From: an uncultured Alistipes sp.
Lineage (GTDB): Bacteria > Bacteroidota > Bacteroidia > Bacteroidales > Rikenellaceae
Assembly: GCF_902388705.1 (NCBI RefSeq)
Contig: NZ_CABMQJ010000014.1
Coordinates: 1 to 49,097 of the forward strand
DNA length: 49,097 bases
Direction: 5' to 3'
Below the pieces are notes generated by a model, which saw nothing but the letters and a program-made list of their open reading frames with translations, made no database searches and had not been told where the DNA came from. Both the position numbers and the translations under genes were made by a program. The stretch's first letter is position 1; each line of letters begins with the position of its first letter. Positions 9,797 through 19,400 of this stretch are shown in pieces.

Positions 9797-11953
9797 ATGT
9801 TCGGATTCCTGAAAATACGTTTCGCCCTGCTGCCGACACTGCTGATCGCCGCCACCTGCGCCTTTGCGCAGGGCGGCGATTACGCCGGCAAGGTCAACAC
9901 CCTGATCGGCACCAAAGGCGTGGGGCTGACCTCCGGATACCTCTACCCCGGAGCGACCTACCCCTTCGGAATGGTGCAGTTCACACCCACCTATTTCGCC
10001 AAACGCGGCGGATTCGTCATCAACCAGTTGAGCGGCGGGGGCTGCAGCCACATGGGCAACTTCCCGACGCTTCCCGTGCAGGGCAGGCTCGACGTATCGC
10101 CCGAGAATATCCTCGACTACCGCGTGGACATCTCCGGCGAGGCGGGCCACGCCGGATACTACGAAGCCACCGTGCAGGAGGCAATCAAGGCCCGGCTCAC
10201 CGTCACCGAGCGCACCGGCATGGCCCGCTACGAATATCCTGCGAGGAACGACTTCGGCACCGTCATCATCGGCGCGGGCATCGCCGCGACGCCGATCGAA
10301 CAGGCGGCCGTCGTCATCACCGGCCCCGGCAGCTGCGAGGGGTATGCCGAGGGCGGCAGCTTCTGCGGCGTACGCACCCCGTACAAGGTCTACTTCGTCG
10401 CCGAGTTCGACGCCCAAGCCGCCGAAACGGGCATCTGGAAAGGCGACAGGCTTACTCCGGGCGGACGTTTCGCCGAAGGCCGGGAGTCGGGCGTCTACTT
10501 CACGTTCGACCTCCGCGAAGGGCGCAGCGTACAGTACAAAATCGGCGTTTCGTACGTTTCGGTGGAGAACGCGCGCGCGAACCTTGCGGCCGAGAACACC
10601 GGATGGGACTTCGCCGCCGTGCAGCGCGCCGCCGAGTCGAAATGGAACGAATACCTGGGACGCATCGAGGCCGAGGGCACCAATCCCGACCGCCTCACCC
10701 AGTTCTACACCCACCTCTACCGCGTGTTCATCCACCCCAACGTTTGCAGCGACGTGAACGGCGAATACATGGGCGCCGATTTCCGGGTGCACAAAAGCCG
10801 CTCGAAACAGTACACCTCGTTCAGCAACTGGGACACCTACCGCACGCAAATCCAACTGCTCTCGATGCTCACGCCGGACGTGGCCTCCGACGTGGTGCTC
10901 TCGCACCAGCATTTCGCCGAGCAGTCCGGCGGCGCCTATCCCCGCTGGGTGATGGCCAACATCGAAACCGGCATCATGCAGGGCGACCCCACGCCGATTC
11001 TGATTTCCAACGCATGGGCATTCGGCGCACAGGACTACGACCCCTATCCGCTGTTCCAAATCATGCGGAAGAACGCCGAGGTGCCGGGCGCCCGGTCGCA
11101 GGAGGTCGAGGAGCGCCCGGGATTGCAGCAATACCTCGAAAAAGGATACTACAACGCTTCGGAGCAACTCGAATACACCTCGTCGGACTTCGCCATCGGG
11201 CAGTTCGCGCTGCATGCCTGCGGCGACGAGTTCGCCAGTTGGCGCTACTTCCACTACGCCCGCTCGTGGAAGAACCTCTACAACCCCGAAACCGGATGGC
11301 TGCAATCGCGCAATGCCGACGGTTCGTGGAAACCGCTGGGCGAAGACTGGCGCGAGTCGACCTACAAGAATTATTTCTGGATGGTTCCCTACGACCTCGG
11401 CGGGCTGATCGAAATCATGGGCGGCAAGGCCGCGGCCGAGAAACGGCTCGACGAATTCTTCGTACGGCTCGACGCCGGCTACAACGACCCGTGGTTCGCT
11501 TCGGGCAACGAGCCGAGTTTCCAGATTCCGTGGGTCTACAACTGGGTGGGACGGCCCGACAAGGCTTCGAAAGTCATCAACCGCATCCTCAACGAGCAGT
11601 ATACGAGCGCACCCGACGGCCTGCCGGGCAACGACGACCTCGGGACAATGGGAGCGTGGTACGTCTTCGCCTGCTCGGGACTCTACCCGATGATTCCGGG
11701 CGTCGGCGGCTTCACGCTCAACACACCGGTATTCGACCGGATCGTAATCCACCTCAGGCACGGCGACATCACCATCACCGGAGGCTCCGAAAAGCAAATC
11801 TACACCACGGCACTGAAACTCGACGGGAAACCTCACGGCAGCACGTGGATCGACTGGGAGGCGCTGCGCAACGGCGCGACGCTGGAATACACGACCTCGG
11901 CCAAACCGTCCGGGAACTGGGGCAAGACCGCCCTGCCGCCCTCGTACGAATAA
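9797..11953 (+). CDS. GH92 exo-alpha-mannosidase (third of three)
   Basis: The protein has 718 residues, shorter than its neighbours. ATG 9797 follows an AAGGAC that resembles a ribosome site, and the leader ends near CAFAQ. The N-terminal domain shows YLYPGATYPFGMVQFTPT. The catalytic domain has the acid at E520 (ESTYKNYFWMVPYD) and the loop GNDDLGTMGAWYV (D613, D614). The acid is retained, but the residues after it (STY) are unlike the EGNA form, which suggests a different -1/+1 pocket and linkage. It lies 37 bases after the second GH92 gene and 34 bases before the SGNH esterase. The GH92 family call is firm; the substrate is unknown. Confidence 0.92.
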   Translation: MFGFLKIRFALLPTLLIAATCAFAQGGDYAGKVNTLIGTKGVGLTSGYLYPGATYPFGMVQFTPTYFAKRGGFVINQLSGGGCSHMGNFPTLPVQGRLDVSPENILDYRVDISGEAGHAGYYEATVQEAIKARLTVTERTGMARYEYPARNDFGTVIIGAGIAATPIEQAAVVITGPGSCEGYAEGGSFCGVRTPYKVYFVAEFDAQAAETGIWKGDRLTPGGRFAEGRESGVYFTFDLREGRSVQYKIGVSYVSVENARANLAAENTGWDFAAVQRAAESKWNEYLGRIEAEGTNPDRLTQFYTHLYRVFIHPNVCSDVNGEYMGADFRVHKSRSKQYTSFSNWDTYRTQIQLLSMLTPDVASDVVLSHQHFAEQSGGAYPRWVMANIETGIMQGDPTPILISNAWAFGAQDYDPYPLFQIMRKNAEVPGARSQEVEERPGLQQYLEKGYYNASEQLEYTSSDFAIGQFALHACGDEFASWRYFHYARSWKNLYNPETGWLQSRNADGSWKPLGEDWRESTYKNYFWMVPYDLGGLIEIMGGKAAAEKRLDEFFVRLDAGYNDPWFASGNEPSFQIPWVYNWVGRPDKASKVINRILNEQYTSAPDGLPGNDDLGTMGAWYVFACSGLYPMIPGVGGFTLNTPVFDRIVIHLRHGDITITGGSEKQIYTTALKLDGKPHGSTWIDWEALRNGATLEYTTSAKPSGNWGKTALPPSYE

Positions 11954-11987
11954 GGACTATTTTACCTAAAAACACCGACAGTATACA

Positions 11988-13364
11988 ATGAAAAACATCG
12001 TTTTATCCCTTGCGGCGGCACTCTGCATCTGCGCCTCCGCAGCAGCACAGCAGGTCGCGCCTTTCAAGGACGGCGACCGCGCCGTCTTCCTGGGCAACAG
12101 CATCACCGACGGCGGGCACTACCACTCCTACATCTGGCTCTACTACATGACCCGCTTCCCGTACATGGACGTGCGGGTGATGAACGCCGGCATCGGCGGC
12201 GAAACCGCGGGCGACATGTACAAGCGGCTCGACGGCGACGTATTGAGCAAACGCCCCACGGTGCTCACGGTCACGTTCGGCATGAACGACACGGGCTACA
12301 TGGAGTACAACGGCGACAACGCCGAAGAGTTCGGCCAGAAACGGTACCGGGAGTGTTACGACAACTTCAAAATGATGGAGAAGCGCCTGCAGTCGCTCGA
12401 CGGCGTGCGCGTGGTGATGCTCGGGGGTTCGCCCTACGACGAAACCGCACAAATCGAGAACACCCCGCTGCGCGGCAAAAACGCCGTGATGGACCGTGTC
12501 GTCGGGTTCCAGAAACAGTCGGCCGAGGCAAACGGCTGGGAGTTCGTGGATTTCAGCGCCCCGATGGTCGAAATCGGCCAACGCGTACAGGCCCGGCAGC
12601 CCTCGTTCTCGCTGTCGATGGGCGACCGCATCCATCCCGACAACGACGGGCACATGGTCATGGCCTACCTCTACCTCAAGGCGCAGGGCTTCGCCGGCAA
12701 GGAGGTGGCGGACATGCAAATCGACGCCGCGGGTGCGAAAGTAATCAAGGCCAGCAACTGCGAAATCACGAACATCCGCCGCAACAACCGGGAAATCGCG
12801 TTCGACTACCTGGCCGATGCACTGCCCTACCCGCTGGACACGGTAGCGCACGGCATGGGCGCCAAACGCAGCCAGGCCAGGGCGACCGAACTGGTGCCCT
12901 TTACCGAAGAGATGAACCGGGAGATGCTGACCGTCAAGGGGCTCAAGGGCGACTACACGCTCTACATCGACGGGGAGCGAATCGGCACGTGGAGCGCAAA
13001 AGAGCTCGGCGCGGGCATCAACCTCGCCCAGCAGAACACGCCCCAGTACCGGCAGGCGATGGAAGTGATGTACCTCAACGAATACCGCTGGGAAATCGAG
13101 CGCAACTTCCGCGACTACGCCTGGATACAGTACGACTTCTTCCAGAACAAGGGGCTGCTCGACGCCAACGACGCCCATGCCGTGCAGGTGCTCGATTCCG
13201 AAAAGGGCAAGAACATCTGGCTCCAGATTCATCGCGAGAACTACGCCAAACTCATGCACCCGCATGTGCGCGAGGCGCGCGCACAGGAGATGGAACTGCT
13301 CGTGCGGACGATTTACGAAATCAACAAGCCGCAGAAGCGGCAGATTGTCCTGCGCCGGAACTGA
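11988..13364 (+). CDS. Secreted SGNH/GDSL esterase with extra C-terminal domain
   Basis: This 458-residue protein has a Sec leader (ALCICASAAAQQ). The SGNH blocks are visible: GNSITDGG with the nucleophile S38, an oxyanion Gly near NAGIGGET, the Asn of TFGMNDTG, and the Asp-His pair in GDRIHPDNDGH. The SGNH fold should end near residue 235. The remaining 220 residues contain a short beta part (LKGDYTLYIDGERIGTW) and a helical end (RWEIERNFRDYAWIQYDF) that I cannot assign to a named family. Family members remove acetyl or other acyl groups from sugars. As the last gene of the mannosidase operon it probably strips esters that block GH92/GH38 action. The stop lies 12 bases before the terminator hairpin. 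Confidence 0.85.
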   Translation: MKNIVLSLAAALCICASAAAQQVAPFKDGDRAVFLGNSITDGGHYHSYIWLYYMTRFPYMDVRVMNAGIGGETAGDMYKRLDGDVLSKRPTVLTVTFGMNDTGYMEYNGDNAEEFGQKRYRECYDNFKMMEKRLQSLDGVRVVMLGGSPYDETAQIENTPLRGKNAVMDRVVGFQKQSAEANGWEFVDFSAPMVEIGQRVQARQPSFSLSMGDRIHPDNDGHMVMAYLYLKAQGFAGKEVADMQIDAAGAKVIKASNCEITNIRRNNREIAFDYLADALPYPLDTVAHGMGAKRSQARATELVPFTEEMNREMLTVKGLKGDYTLYIDGERIGTWSAKELGAGINLAQQNTPQYRQAMEVMYLNEYRWEIERNFRDYAWIQYDFFQNKGLLDANDAHAVQVLDSEKGKNIWLQIHRENYAKLMHPHVREARAQEMELLVRTIYEINKPQKRQIVLRRN

Positions 13365-13376
13365 CCGGCAGCGGCA

Positions 13377-13420
13377 TAAAAACAAAGGCAGGGGCTTTCG
13401 AGCCCCTGCCTTTGTTTTTA
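13377..13420. terminator. Bidirectional intrinsic terminator
   Basis: A perfect 20-base stem (13377-13396 with 13401-13420) closes on a TTCG tetraloop, with A-runs on one side and T-runs on the other. It can therefore end transcription from both strands. It lies between the convergent ends of the SGNH esterase gene (13364) and the sulfatase gene (13596). Confidence 0.93.
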
Positions 13421-13595
13421 TCGTTGCACAGCTCCGCAGTGCAGCATCATATGTACCATCGTAGGCATTCAGCAGACACAGGCACCGAAACCATACGCCC
13501 CGAACAGGCCACGTTTCGGAAAGAGCGCGTCCCGGACAGCGCCGGCAAACCACGGATCTACCGTACGCTTCCGGCAGCCCCGTACCCGCCTGCGG

Positions 13596-14930
13596 TCACT
13601 TTCCCTTTCCGCCCGACAGCGAGGCCACATACGCCTCCCGCAGTTTCAGCAACTCTTTCGCCTTTTCGGGATATTTGCCGATCAGATTCACCGATTCGGT
13701 ACGATCCTCCTTCAAGTTCGTCAGGAACAGTCCTTCAAGCGTCTTGTTCCCGTCGTTCGGCAGCACGTCGATCGCATTGCATATCAGTTTCCAGTCCCCT
13801 TGCCGGACGGCCCACTGCTTCTCGAAATCGAAATGCAGCACGTCGTGGGGCGACGCCGCGGAACCGTCGCGGATAAGCGGCACGATACTCTTCCCGTCCA
13901 CATCGGCACCCGCGGCATCCACTCCGCACAGCTCGAGCAGGGTCGGGAACCAGTCGATGTTCATGGCCACCTGCTCGCGAACTTCGCCTGCGGGCAGGTG
14001 TCCCGGCCAGCTTATGACGGCGGGGACGCGGATGCCGCCCTCGAAAAGCGAGAATTTGCCACCGCGGTAGTCGCCGCAGTAACCGCCGCCTCCGAACGTA
14101 CGCACCTCGGTGCTGTGCCCGTTGTCCGACTGGAAGACGATAATCGTATCGTCGGTCAGTCCCTGTGCCGCGAGGAAGGTACGCAGCTCGCCCAGGTAAT
14201 CGTCGAACGTGGAAACGAATGCGGCGTACATGCGCCGCGGATTCGGCAGTTCCGCGTAGTACTCGAGCCATTTTTCCTCGGGTTGCAGCGGGTAATGCGG
14301 GATATTGACGGCCCAGTAAAGGAAGAACGGCGTCCGCTTATCCCCCTCCCGGATAAACTCCTTGGCTTCACGCAGCGTTTCGGCAGTGAAGAATTTGCCT
14401 TCGTAGTGAATTTCCTGCCCGTTGCGCCAAAGGTCGTGCACATTCGGCCCGGCCCAGTAATAGAAGTGCGAATAGCTGTCGATGCAACCGCCCAGGAACC
14501 CCCAGAAATAATCGAACCCCTGGTTGTTGGGAGCGTATTCGGGCCGGGAGCCCAGATGCCACTTCCCGATGCAGGCCGTCCGGTAGCCGGCGGCTTTCAT
14601 ACGCTCGGCAATCGTTTCCTTTTCGGGCCGGAGTCCGGTCAGGCCCGCATTGCCGGTAAGTCCGGCATGCCGGGCGAACTGTCCGGTCATCAGGCAGGCG
14701 CGAGAGGCCGAACTGACCGGAGCCGCATAGAACTGTGTGAAACGCACGCCGCTCTCCGCCAATGCGTCCATGTTGGGCGTATACAGGTCGGGGGCACCGA
14801 AACAATTCACGTCCAGCGTCCCGTGGTCGTCGGTATAGATGACGATGACGTTGGGTTTTGCCGCCTGCGCATGTGCCGCTCCCGCCAGCAAAAGGCCGCC
14901 GGCGCCTAACAAAAATCTTTTTTTATCCAT
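13596..14930 (-). CDS. Secreted type I sulfatase, serine-type
   Basis: This 444-residue protein has a Sec leader (FLLGAGGLLLAGAAHAQA). Family S1 sulfatase features are the metal-binding YTDDHG (D34, D35), the formylglycine signature S73-S-A-S-R77 followed by ACLMTGQ, and the second metal motif QSDNG. The modified residue is Ser, so activation would need a radical-SAM anSME encoded elsewhere; none is in this window. The enzyme should remove sulfate esters from sugars. The stretch FDYFWGFLGGCIDSYSHFYY is typical of carbohydrate sulfatases, but I do not assign a subfamily. It follows the MFS gene after 135 bases with no clear promoter of its own, so cotranscription is likely. Confidence 0.92.
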   Translation of the reverse strand: MDKKRFLLGAGGLLLAGAAHAQAAKPNVIVIYTDDHGTLDVNCFGAPDLYTPNMDALAESGVRFTQFYAAPVSSASRACLMTGQFARHAGLTGNAGLTGLRPEKETIAERMKAAGYRTACIGKWHLGSRPEYAPNNQGFDYFWGFLGGCIDSYSHFYYWAGPNVHDLWRNGQEIHYEGKFFTAETLREAKEFIREGDKRTPFFLYWAVNIPHYPLQPEEKWLEYYAELPNPRRMYAAFVSTFDDYLGELRTFLAAQGLTDDTIIVFQSDNGHSTEVRTFGGGGYCGDYRGGKFSLFEGGIRVPAVISWPGHLPAGEVREQVAMNIDWFPTLLELCGVDAAGADVDGKSIVPLIRDGSAASPHDVLHFDFEKQWAVRQGDWKLICNAIDVLPNDGNKTLEGLFLTNLKEDRTESVNLIGKYPEKAKELLKLREAYVASLSGGKGK

Positions 14931-15065
14931 ATCGGTATATTATTGGGGTCGACACTCGCCCCGCCAGCCGGCAGCACCTGCCTTTCACTCCGGACACCCG
15001 GACAACGCATCGTTCCCGACGAAATACAGGCACGGCGAAATCCTTCCCCGACGGCGCACTCGCGC

Positions 15066-16352
15066 CTACCTGTTCCCCAGCCGGTCGAGCGTCCGGGTGA
15101 TATTGCGCGCAATGGAGATCGAGAGCAGCTGTATGATGCCGATAATCAGCAGCGCATAACGAATCGCGAAGGTATCCGACACCCATATCGTCAGCACGAT
15201 GAACAGCCCGCAGCCGAAGAAGCGCCCGAAATAGAGCGCGAATTCGTGGACGAAGATATACGCATAGGAGTTGCGCTTCTCCTTGTTGCTGACATAGTCG
15301 ATTACCCGCAGCTGAATCGGGAAATAGCCCAAATCCATCAGCGGACGGCCCATCACCAGGCACAGCATGAAGACAATCGCGCCCGTGGCCGAGTAGAGGG
15401 CGGCGTTGAACGCCCCGCCCAGCGCGAAGAGCAGCAGGCCCGAGGAGAATATCAGCACCCGGTGCCGCGACGAAGTGAAGCGGCCCAGCAGGTAGAGCAG
15501 CACGGCCGACACGATGGCGCTGATCGACTGGAGCGTCCCGAGCGTCGATTCGTTCCCGACGAGCGTCATGACCAGCATCGACGGCGCGGTGACGATATAG
15601 CCCTGCGCGATGCCTTTCAGGACGGCCAGCCGCATCATCTTGTTCCAGAGCTTATCGAAGCGGAAGTAGATGAACCGCTCTTTGCCGGGATTGGAGAAAT
15701 GGCCCCGGAAAACCACGGCCGACGCCGTGATGGTGAGCGCGAAGACGAATACCGTCACCAGCTTATAGGCCAGGTTGATATTGCCGCCGAGCCAGTTGTG
15801 GTCGGCCGTAGCGCCCAGGAATGTGCCGATCATACCGGGCACGACGACGCCGGCGACCGTATTGAAGAAACTTTCAAGTCCGTAATAATAATTGCGGTTG
15901 CCGTCGTCGGTGGAGTTCAGGGCGAGAAAATCGCGGTTGGCCCAGAAAAATCCGTACGAGAGGCCCATAATCAGCCCTGCGACGACGATTCCGCCCAGTT
16001 CGAGCGTTTCGAGCGACATCATCACGGCCATCGAAACGCCGCTCAACAGCATGCCGAACGAGTATAAATGCGAGATGCGGATACGACGCATGAGAAACCC
16101 GTTGACCAAAAAGGTAAGGGGGATGCCGGTATAGACGGCCAGCTGGTAGCCCACCACATACGACAGTTCCGAGCTGTTGCGCATGATGTAGGTGCCGACG
16201 AACAGCTCCACGACCGGCAGGACGAACGCATAGAGCATGTTGGTCAACAACAGTATCCGCATGTTGAACGGATAGGTTCCGAAATGCCTGATTTCCGAAA
16301 AAGCCCTGCTGAAAATGCCGCTGCCGGGCGTCGAGGCGGTAGTGTCTTTCAT
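15066..16352 (-). CDS. MFS transporter
   Basis: The frame can be extended to 16391, but ATG 16352 is preferred: it gives a 428-residue protein and leaves the promoter/dyad at 16370-16408 outside the gene. The protein is almost entirely hydrophobic with about twelve helices (for example ILLLTNMLYAFVLPVVELFV near the start and ALLIIGIIQLLSISIA at the end). A charged loop follows helix 6, as in the major facilitator superfamily. It is an inner-membrane protein. The solute cannot be read from the sequence; pairing with a sulfatase and a glycan locus makes a mono- or disaccharide a reasonable guess. It lies between the HTCS gene and the sulfatase gene on the same strand. Confidence 0.82.
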   Translation of the reverse strand: MKDTTASTPGSGIFSRAFSEIRHFGTYPFNMRILLLTNMLYAFVLPVVELFVGTYIMRNSSELSYVVGYQLAVYTGIPLTFLVNGFLMRRIRISHLYSFGMLLSGVSMAVMMSLETLELGGIVVAGLIMGLSYGFFWANRDFLALNSTDDGNRNYYYGLESFFNTVAGVVVPGMIGTFLGATADHNWLGGNINLAYKLVTVFVFALTITASAVVFRGHFSNPGKERFIYFRFDKLWNKMMRLAVLKGIAQGYIVTAPSMLVMTLVGNESTLGTLQSISAIVSAVLLYLLGRFTSSRHRVLIFSSGLLLFALGGAFNAALYSATGAIVFMLCLVMGRPLMDLGYFPIQLRVIDYVSNKEKRNSYAYIFVHEFALYFGRFFGCGLFIVLTIWVSDTFAIRYALLIIGIIQLLSISIARNITRTLDRLGNR

Positions 16353-16369
16353 GTCAGTAGTTATAGTAA

Positions 16370-16408
16370 TACCTTGCAAAGGTAGCCTCACGGCACCTTT
16401 GCAAGGTA
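16370..16408. promoter_or_regulatory. 14-bp perfect dyad over the MFS promoter
   Basis: TACCTTGCAAAGGT (16370-16383) and its exact reverse complement (16395-16408) flank an 11-base spacer. Each arm is itself almost palindromic, so the arms also resemble direct repeats. The site lies 17 bases before the MFS start and 42 bases after the HTCS stop on the same strand. It could be an operator for a dimeric regulator or a hairpin ending the HTCS transcript. The lack of a T-tract favours the operator reading. Confidence 0.6.
16377..16384 (-). promoter_or_regulatory. Promoter -7 element for MFS/sulfatase
   Basis: On the minus strand TACCTTTG is an exact match to the Bacteroidetes -7 consensus TAnnTTTG, lying 24 bases before ATG 16352. 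A TTG 17 bases upstream, inside the other dyad arm, can serve as the -33 element. Both promoter elements therefore fall inside the dyad arms. Confidence 0.55.
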
Positions 16409-16450
16409 TACTATTGTAACCGAAACGTATATACGCACGCCAAATCGGGC

Positions 16451-19400
16451 CTATTGTCCCGTCCCGCGCTCCTTTTCCCGCATCTCTTTCGGGGACATGT
16501 GGTATATTTTGGCGAATTCGCGGTAGAAATAGGATTTGTTGTTGAAACCCGAGCAGAACATGATCTCCTGCACGGTCATGTTGGTCGTTTTCAGCAGGTG
16601 CGTCGCATGGTTGATCTTCACCGAACGGATATACTCGCTCGGCGTCATCTGCGTAATATCCTTGATTTTACGGTACAGCCCCATGCGGCTGACGAACATC
16701 TTCTCGCACAGGAAACTCAACGATAGCCCCTCGTCCGTTATGTTCTCCTCGATGATGTTGGTCAGCTGCACGATGAACTTCTTGTCGTCGGCATCGATCG
16801 CATTCCCCTCGTAGACATCCGAGGAGGAGAGCACCGAGTTGTAATAATCGCGCAGCGAGAGGCGGTTGTTGAGTATGCGGTGCACTACGGCCTGCAGGTG
16901 TTTGGGGTGGAACGGCTTGGAAATATAAGCTTCGCCGCCCATCTCGTAGCCGTGGATTTCATGCTCGACGTCGGTTTTGAAAGTCAGGAACACGAACGGG
17001 ATATATTTCGTGATTTCGTTGCTTTTCACATATTTGAGCAGTTCGAGTCCATCCATGTTCGGCATGCTGATGTCGCTCAGAATCAAATCGGGGCGCCGGT
17101 GCTTGAGGATATCGATGGCCTCCGCGCCGTCGGCGGCCTGTATGACGGTATACTCCCCGGAGAGGATTTCGGAAATCAGGTCGCGTATCTGCTTTTCGTC
17201 GTCGACCACCAGGATAATCCCTCCGTCGGCGCCCGGGGCGCAGGTCACCGGTTCGGGCACATCGTCCTGCTCGACGGGCGGCGGACTTTCGTGCACGCCC
17301 TGTTGTTCGGGCTGCGTGATCAGCTCCCGCCCCACTTCGGGCAGCGACAGGGTGAAGGTGGTATATTCGCCGGGCTTGCTCGCGACGGTAATGTTCCCGG
17401 ACATCATGTTGGCCAGGCTCCTGGCGAGCGCCAGCCCGATGCCGTTGCGCATGATCTTTCCTTCGTTGGCCTGCCGCTCGAAATTGTCGAGCACTTCGAA
17501 ACGGTTGAAAATACGGCCTATATCCTCGGGCTTGATACCCTTGCCCGAGTTGGTCACACGAACCGTCGTCATGCGGGGAGCCACCCCGAGCTCGACGTGT
17601 ATGTACCCGTCGGACGGAGTGTATTTGTAGGCGTTGGAAATCAGGTTGTAGAGAATCTTTTCCAATGCGTTCATGTCGCTCACGATGAGCACCTCCCGCT
17701 CCGGCAGGCTGACGCGCAAATCGATGCGGCGCTGCTCGTTGGGTTCGCTGAAATTGTCGACGATGGTCGAAATGAGCTCCGTGACGTTGACCATGGAGTA
17801 CCTCGGGGCATAGTTCCCGGTGTCGACGCGCCTGAACTCCATCAGCTCGCCGATCAGGTGCTGCATGCGGGCGGCGTTGTTCTTGACGATGCGCAGGTGC
17901 CGGGCGACGTCGGGCGCCAGGCTGTAATTGTTCAGCAGCTGTTCGCCGGAGCCGTATATGAGCGTCAGCGGGGTGCAGAACTCGTGGGCGATACTCGTAA
18001 AGAAGCGGAGTTTCGCCTCGTAGCTGTCGCTCTGCCGCCGTTTGCTCAACGACTCCATCAGCAGCTGGCGCCGCTGTTCGATACGCTCGTTGACGATGAA
18101 CCAGACGACGTACAGGATCACGAGGCTCAATACGGTGTACACCACGTAGGCCCACACCGTGCTCCACCACGGGGGACGCACCCTGATGAGCAGCGCCGCG
18201 GTCTTGTCGCTCCAGATCTTGTCGCCGTTGGTACACCGCACGCAGAACTCGTACCTTCCGGGCGGGACGTTTGTGAACACCGCCGTGTTGTCGGTGCCGA
18301 TATGCACCCAGTCGTTGTTGAACCCTTTGAGGATATAGGCGTACTCGCAGTTGTTGTTGCGGACATACTCCAGGGCGGAGAACTGGATGCTGAAAAAGTT
18401 CTCGCTGTGCGTGAGCACGATCTCCCGGTCGGCCCGGAAGCCGGGCATCGGCTCCTGCTTGATGTAGAAATTATCGAACAGCACGGGCGGGGCGTACGTC
18501 CGCACGTGGATGTCCCGGGGATCGAACCAGTTGAACCCGTCTACGCCCCCGAAGTACATCTTGCCGTCTTCGCAGCGGTAATAGGCGCCGTCGGAGAATT
18601 CATAGCTCTGCAGCTCTTCGTTGTTGTAATAATTGATGATTTCGTCGTCGCCGGGATTCAGCCGCGAAAGCCCCTTGTTCGTACTCAACCACAGATAGCC
18701 CGCGTCGTCCTCCAGGATGCCGTGGATGGTATTGTTCGGCAGGCCGTCCTTCTCGACGTACCACCGGAATCCGGCCTGTCCCTTTGCGTCGCGGCACAGC
18801 CGGTTCAGGCCGTAACTCGTACCGATCCACAGGGTCGAATCCCGGCTCACGTACAGCGACAGGATGTCGTTGCTGCTGATCGGATACTCGCCCGAAGAGA
18901 CCGTGTAATGGGCGAATTTCCGGGTGCGGACGTCGAAAAGGTTCAGACCGCCGCCGCGGGTGCCGACCCACAGTTTCCCGTCGCCCGCCGGGACGATCGA
19001 AAAGACCGTATTGTTGCTCAACGACGTATCGTCCTCCTTGTCGTTGACGTATACCTCCTGTCTCTGGACCACGTATTGTCCGCCAAAGGGGCGCAGCTGC
19101 AGCCGAATCAGGCCGTAGCCGTTGGTTCCGAGCCAGAGGCAGCCGTTCTCCGAATCGCGCAGAATGGCATAGACCGAGCCGAAACGGGCTCCCTCCGCGG
19201 GCTTTACGGTCGATATGCGCCCCGTCGAGAACGAAAGCACGTCGAGCCCTGCCCCGTCGTGGCCGATGAACATGTCGCCGTCGTACCCCTCTGCCAGCGA
19301 ATAGACGAAATTATTGCTCAACCCCCGGCTCACGTCATAGGCGGCGCCCCGGGTGCCGTCGGGACGGAGCATGCAGATGCCGTTGCCTTTCGTCCCCACA

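Noticed and set aside
9671..11836. 721-codon minus-strand frame opposite the third GH92 gene
   Set aside because: The plus strand carries a clear GH92 enzyme with catalytic motifs; the reverse frame shows low-complexity Val/Ala/Gly/Arg composition and no domain.
12353..13876. 507-codon frame crossing the SGNH gene end and the terminator
   Set aside because: It is an Arg/Gly/Pro-rich shadow frame that runs through a strong terminator hairpin and into the convergent sulfatase gene.
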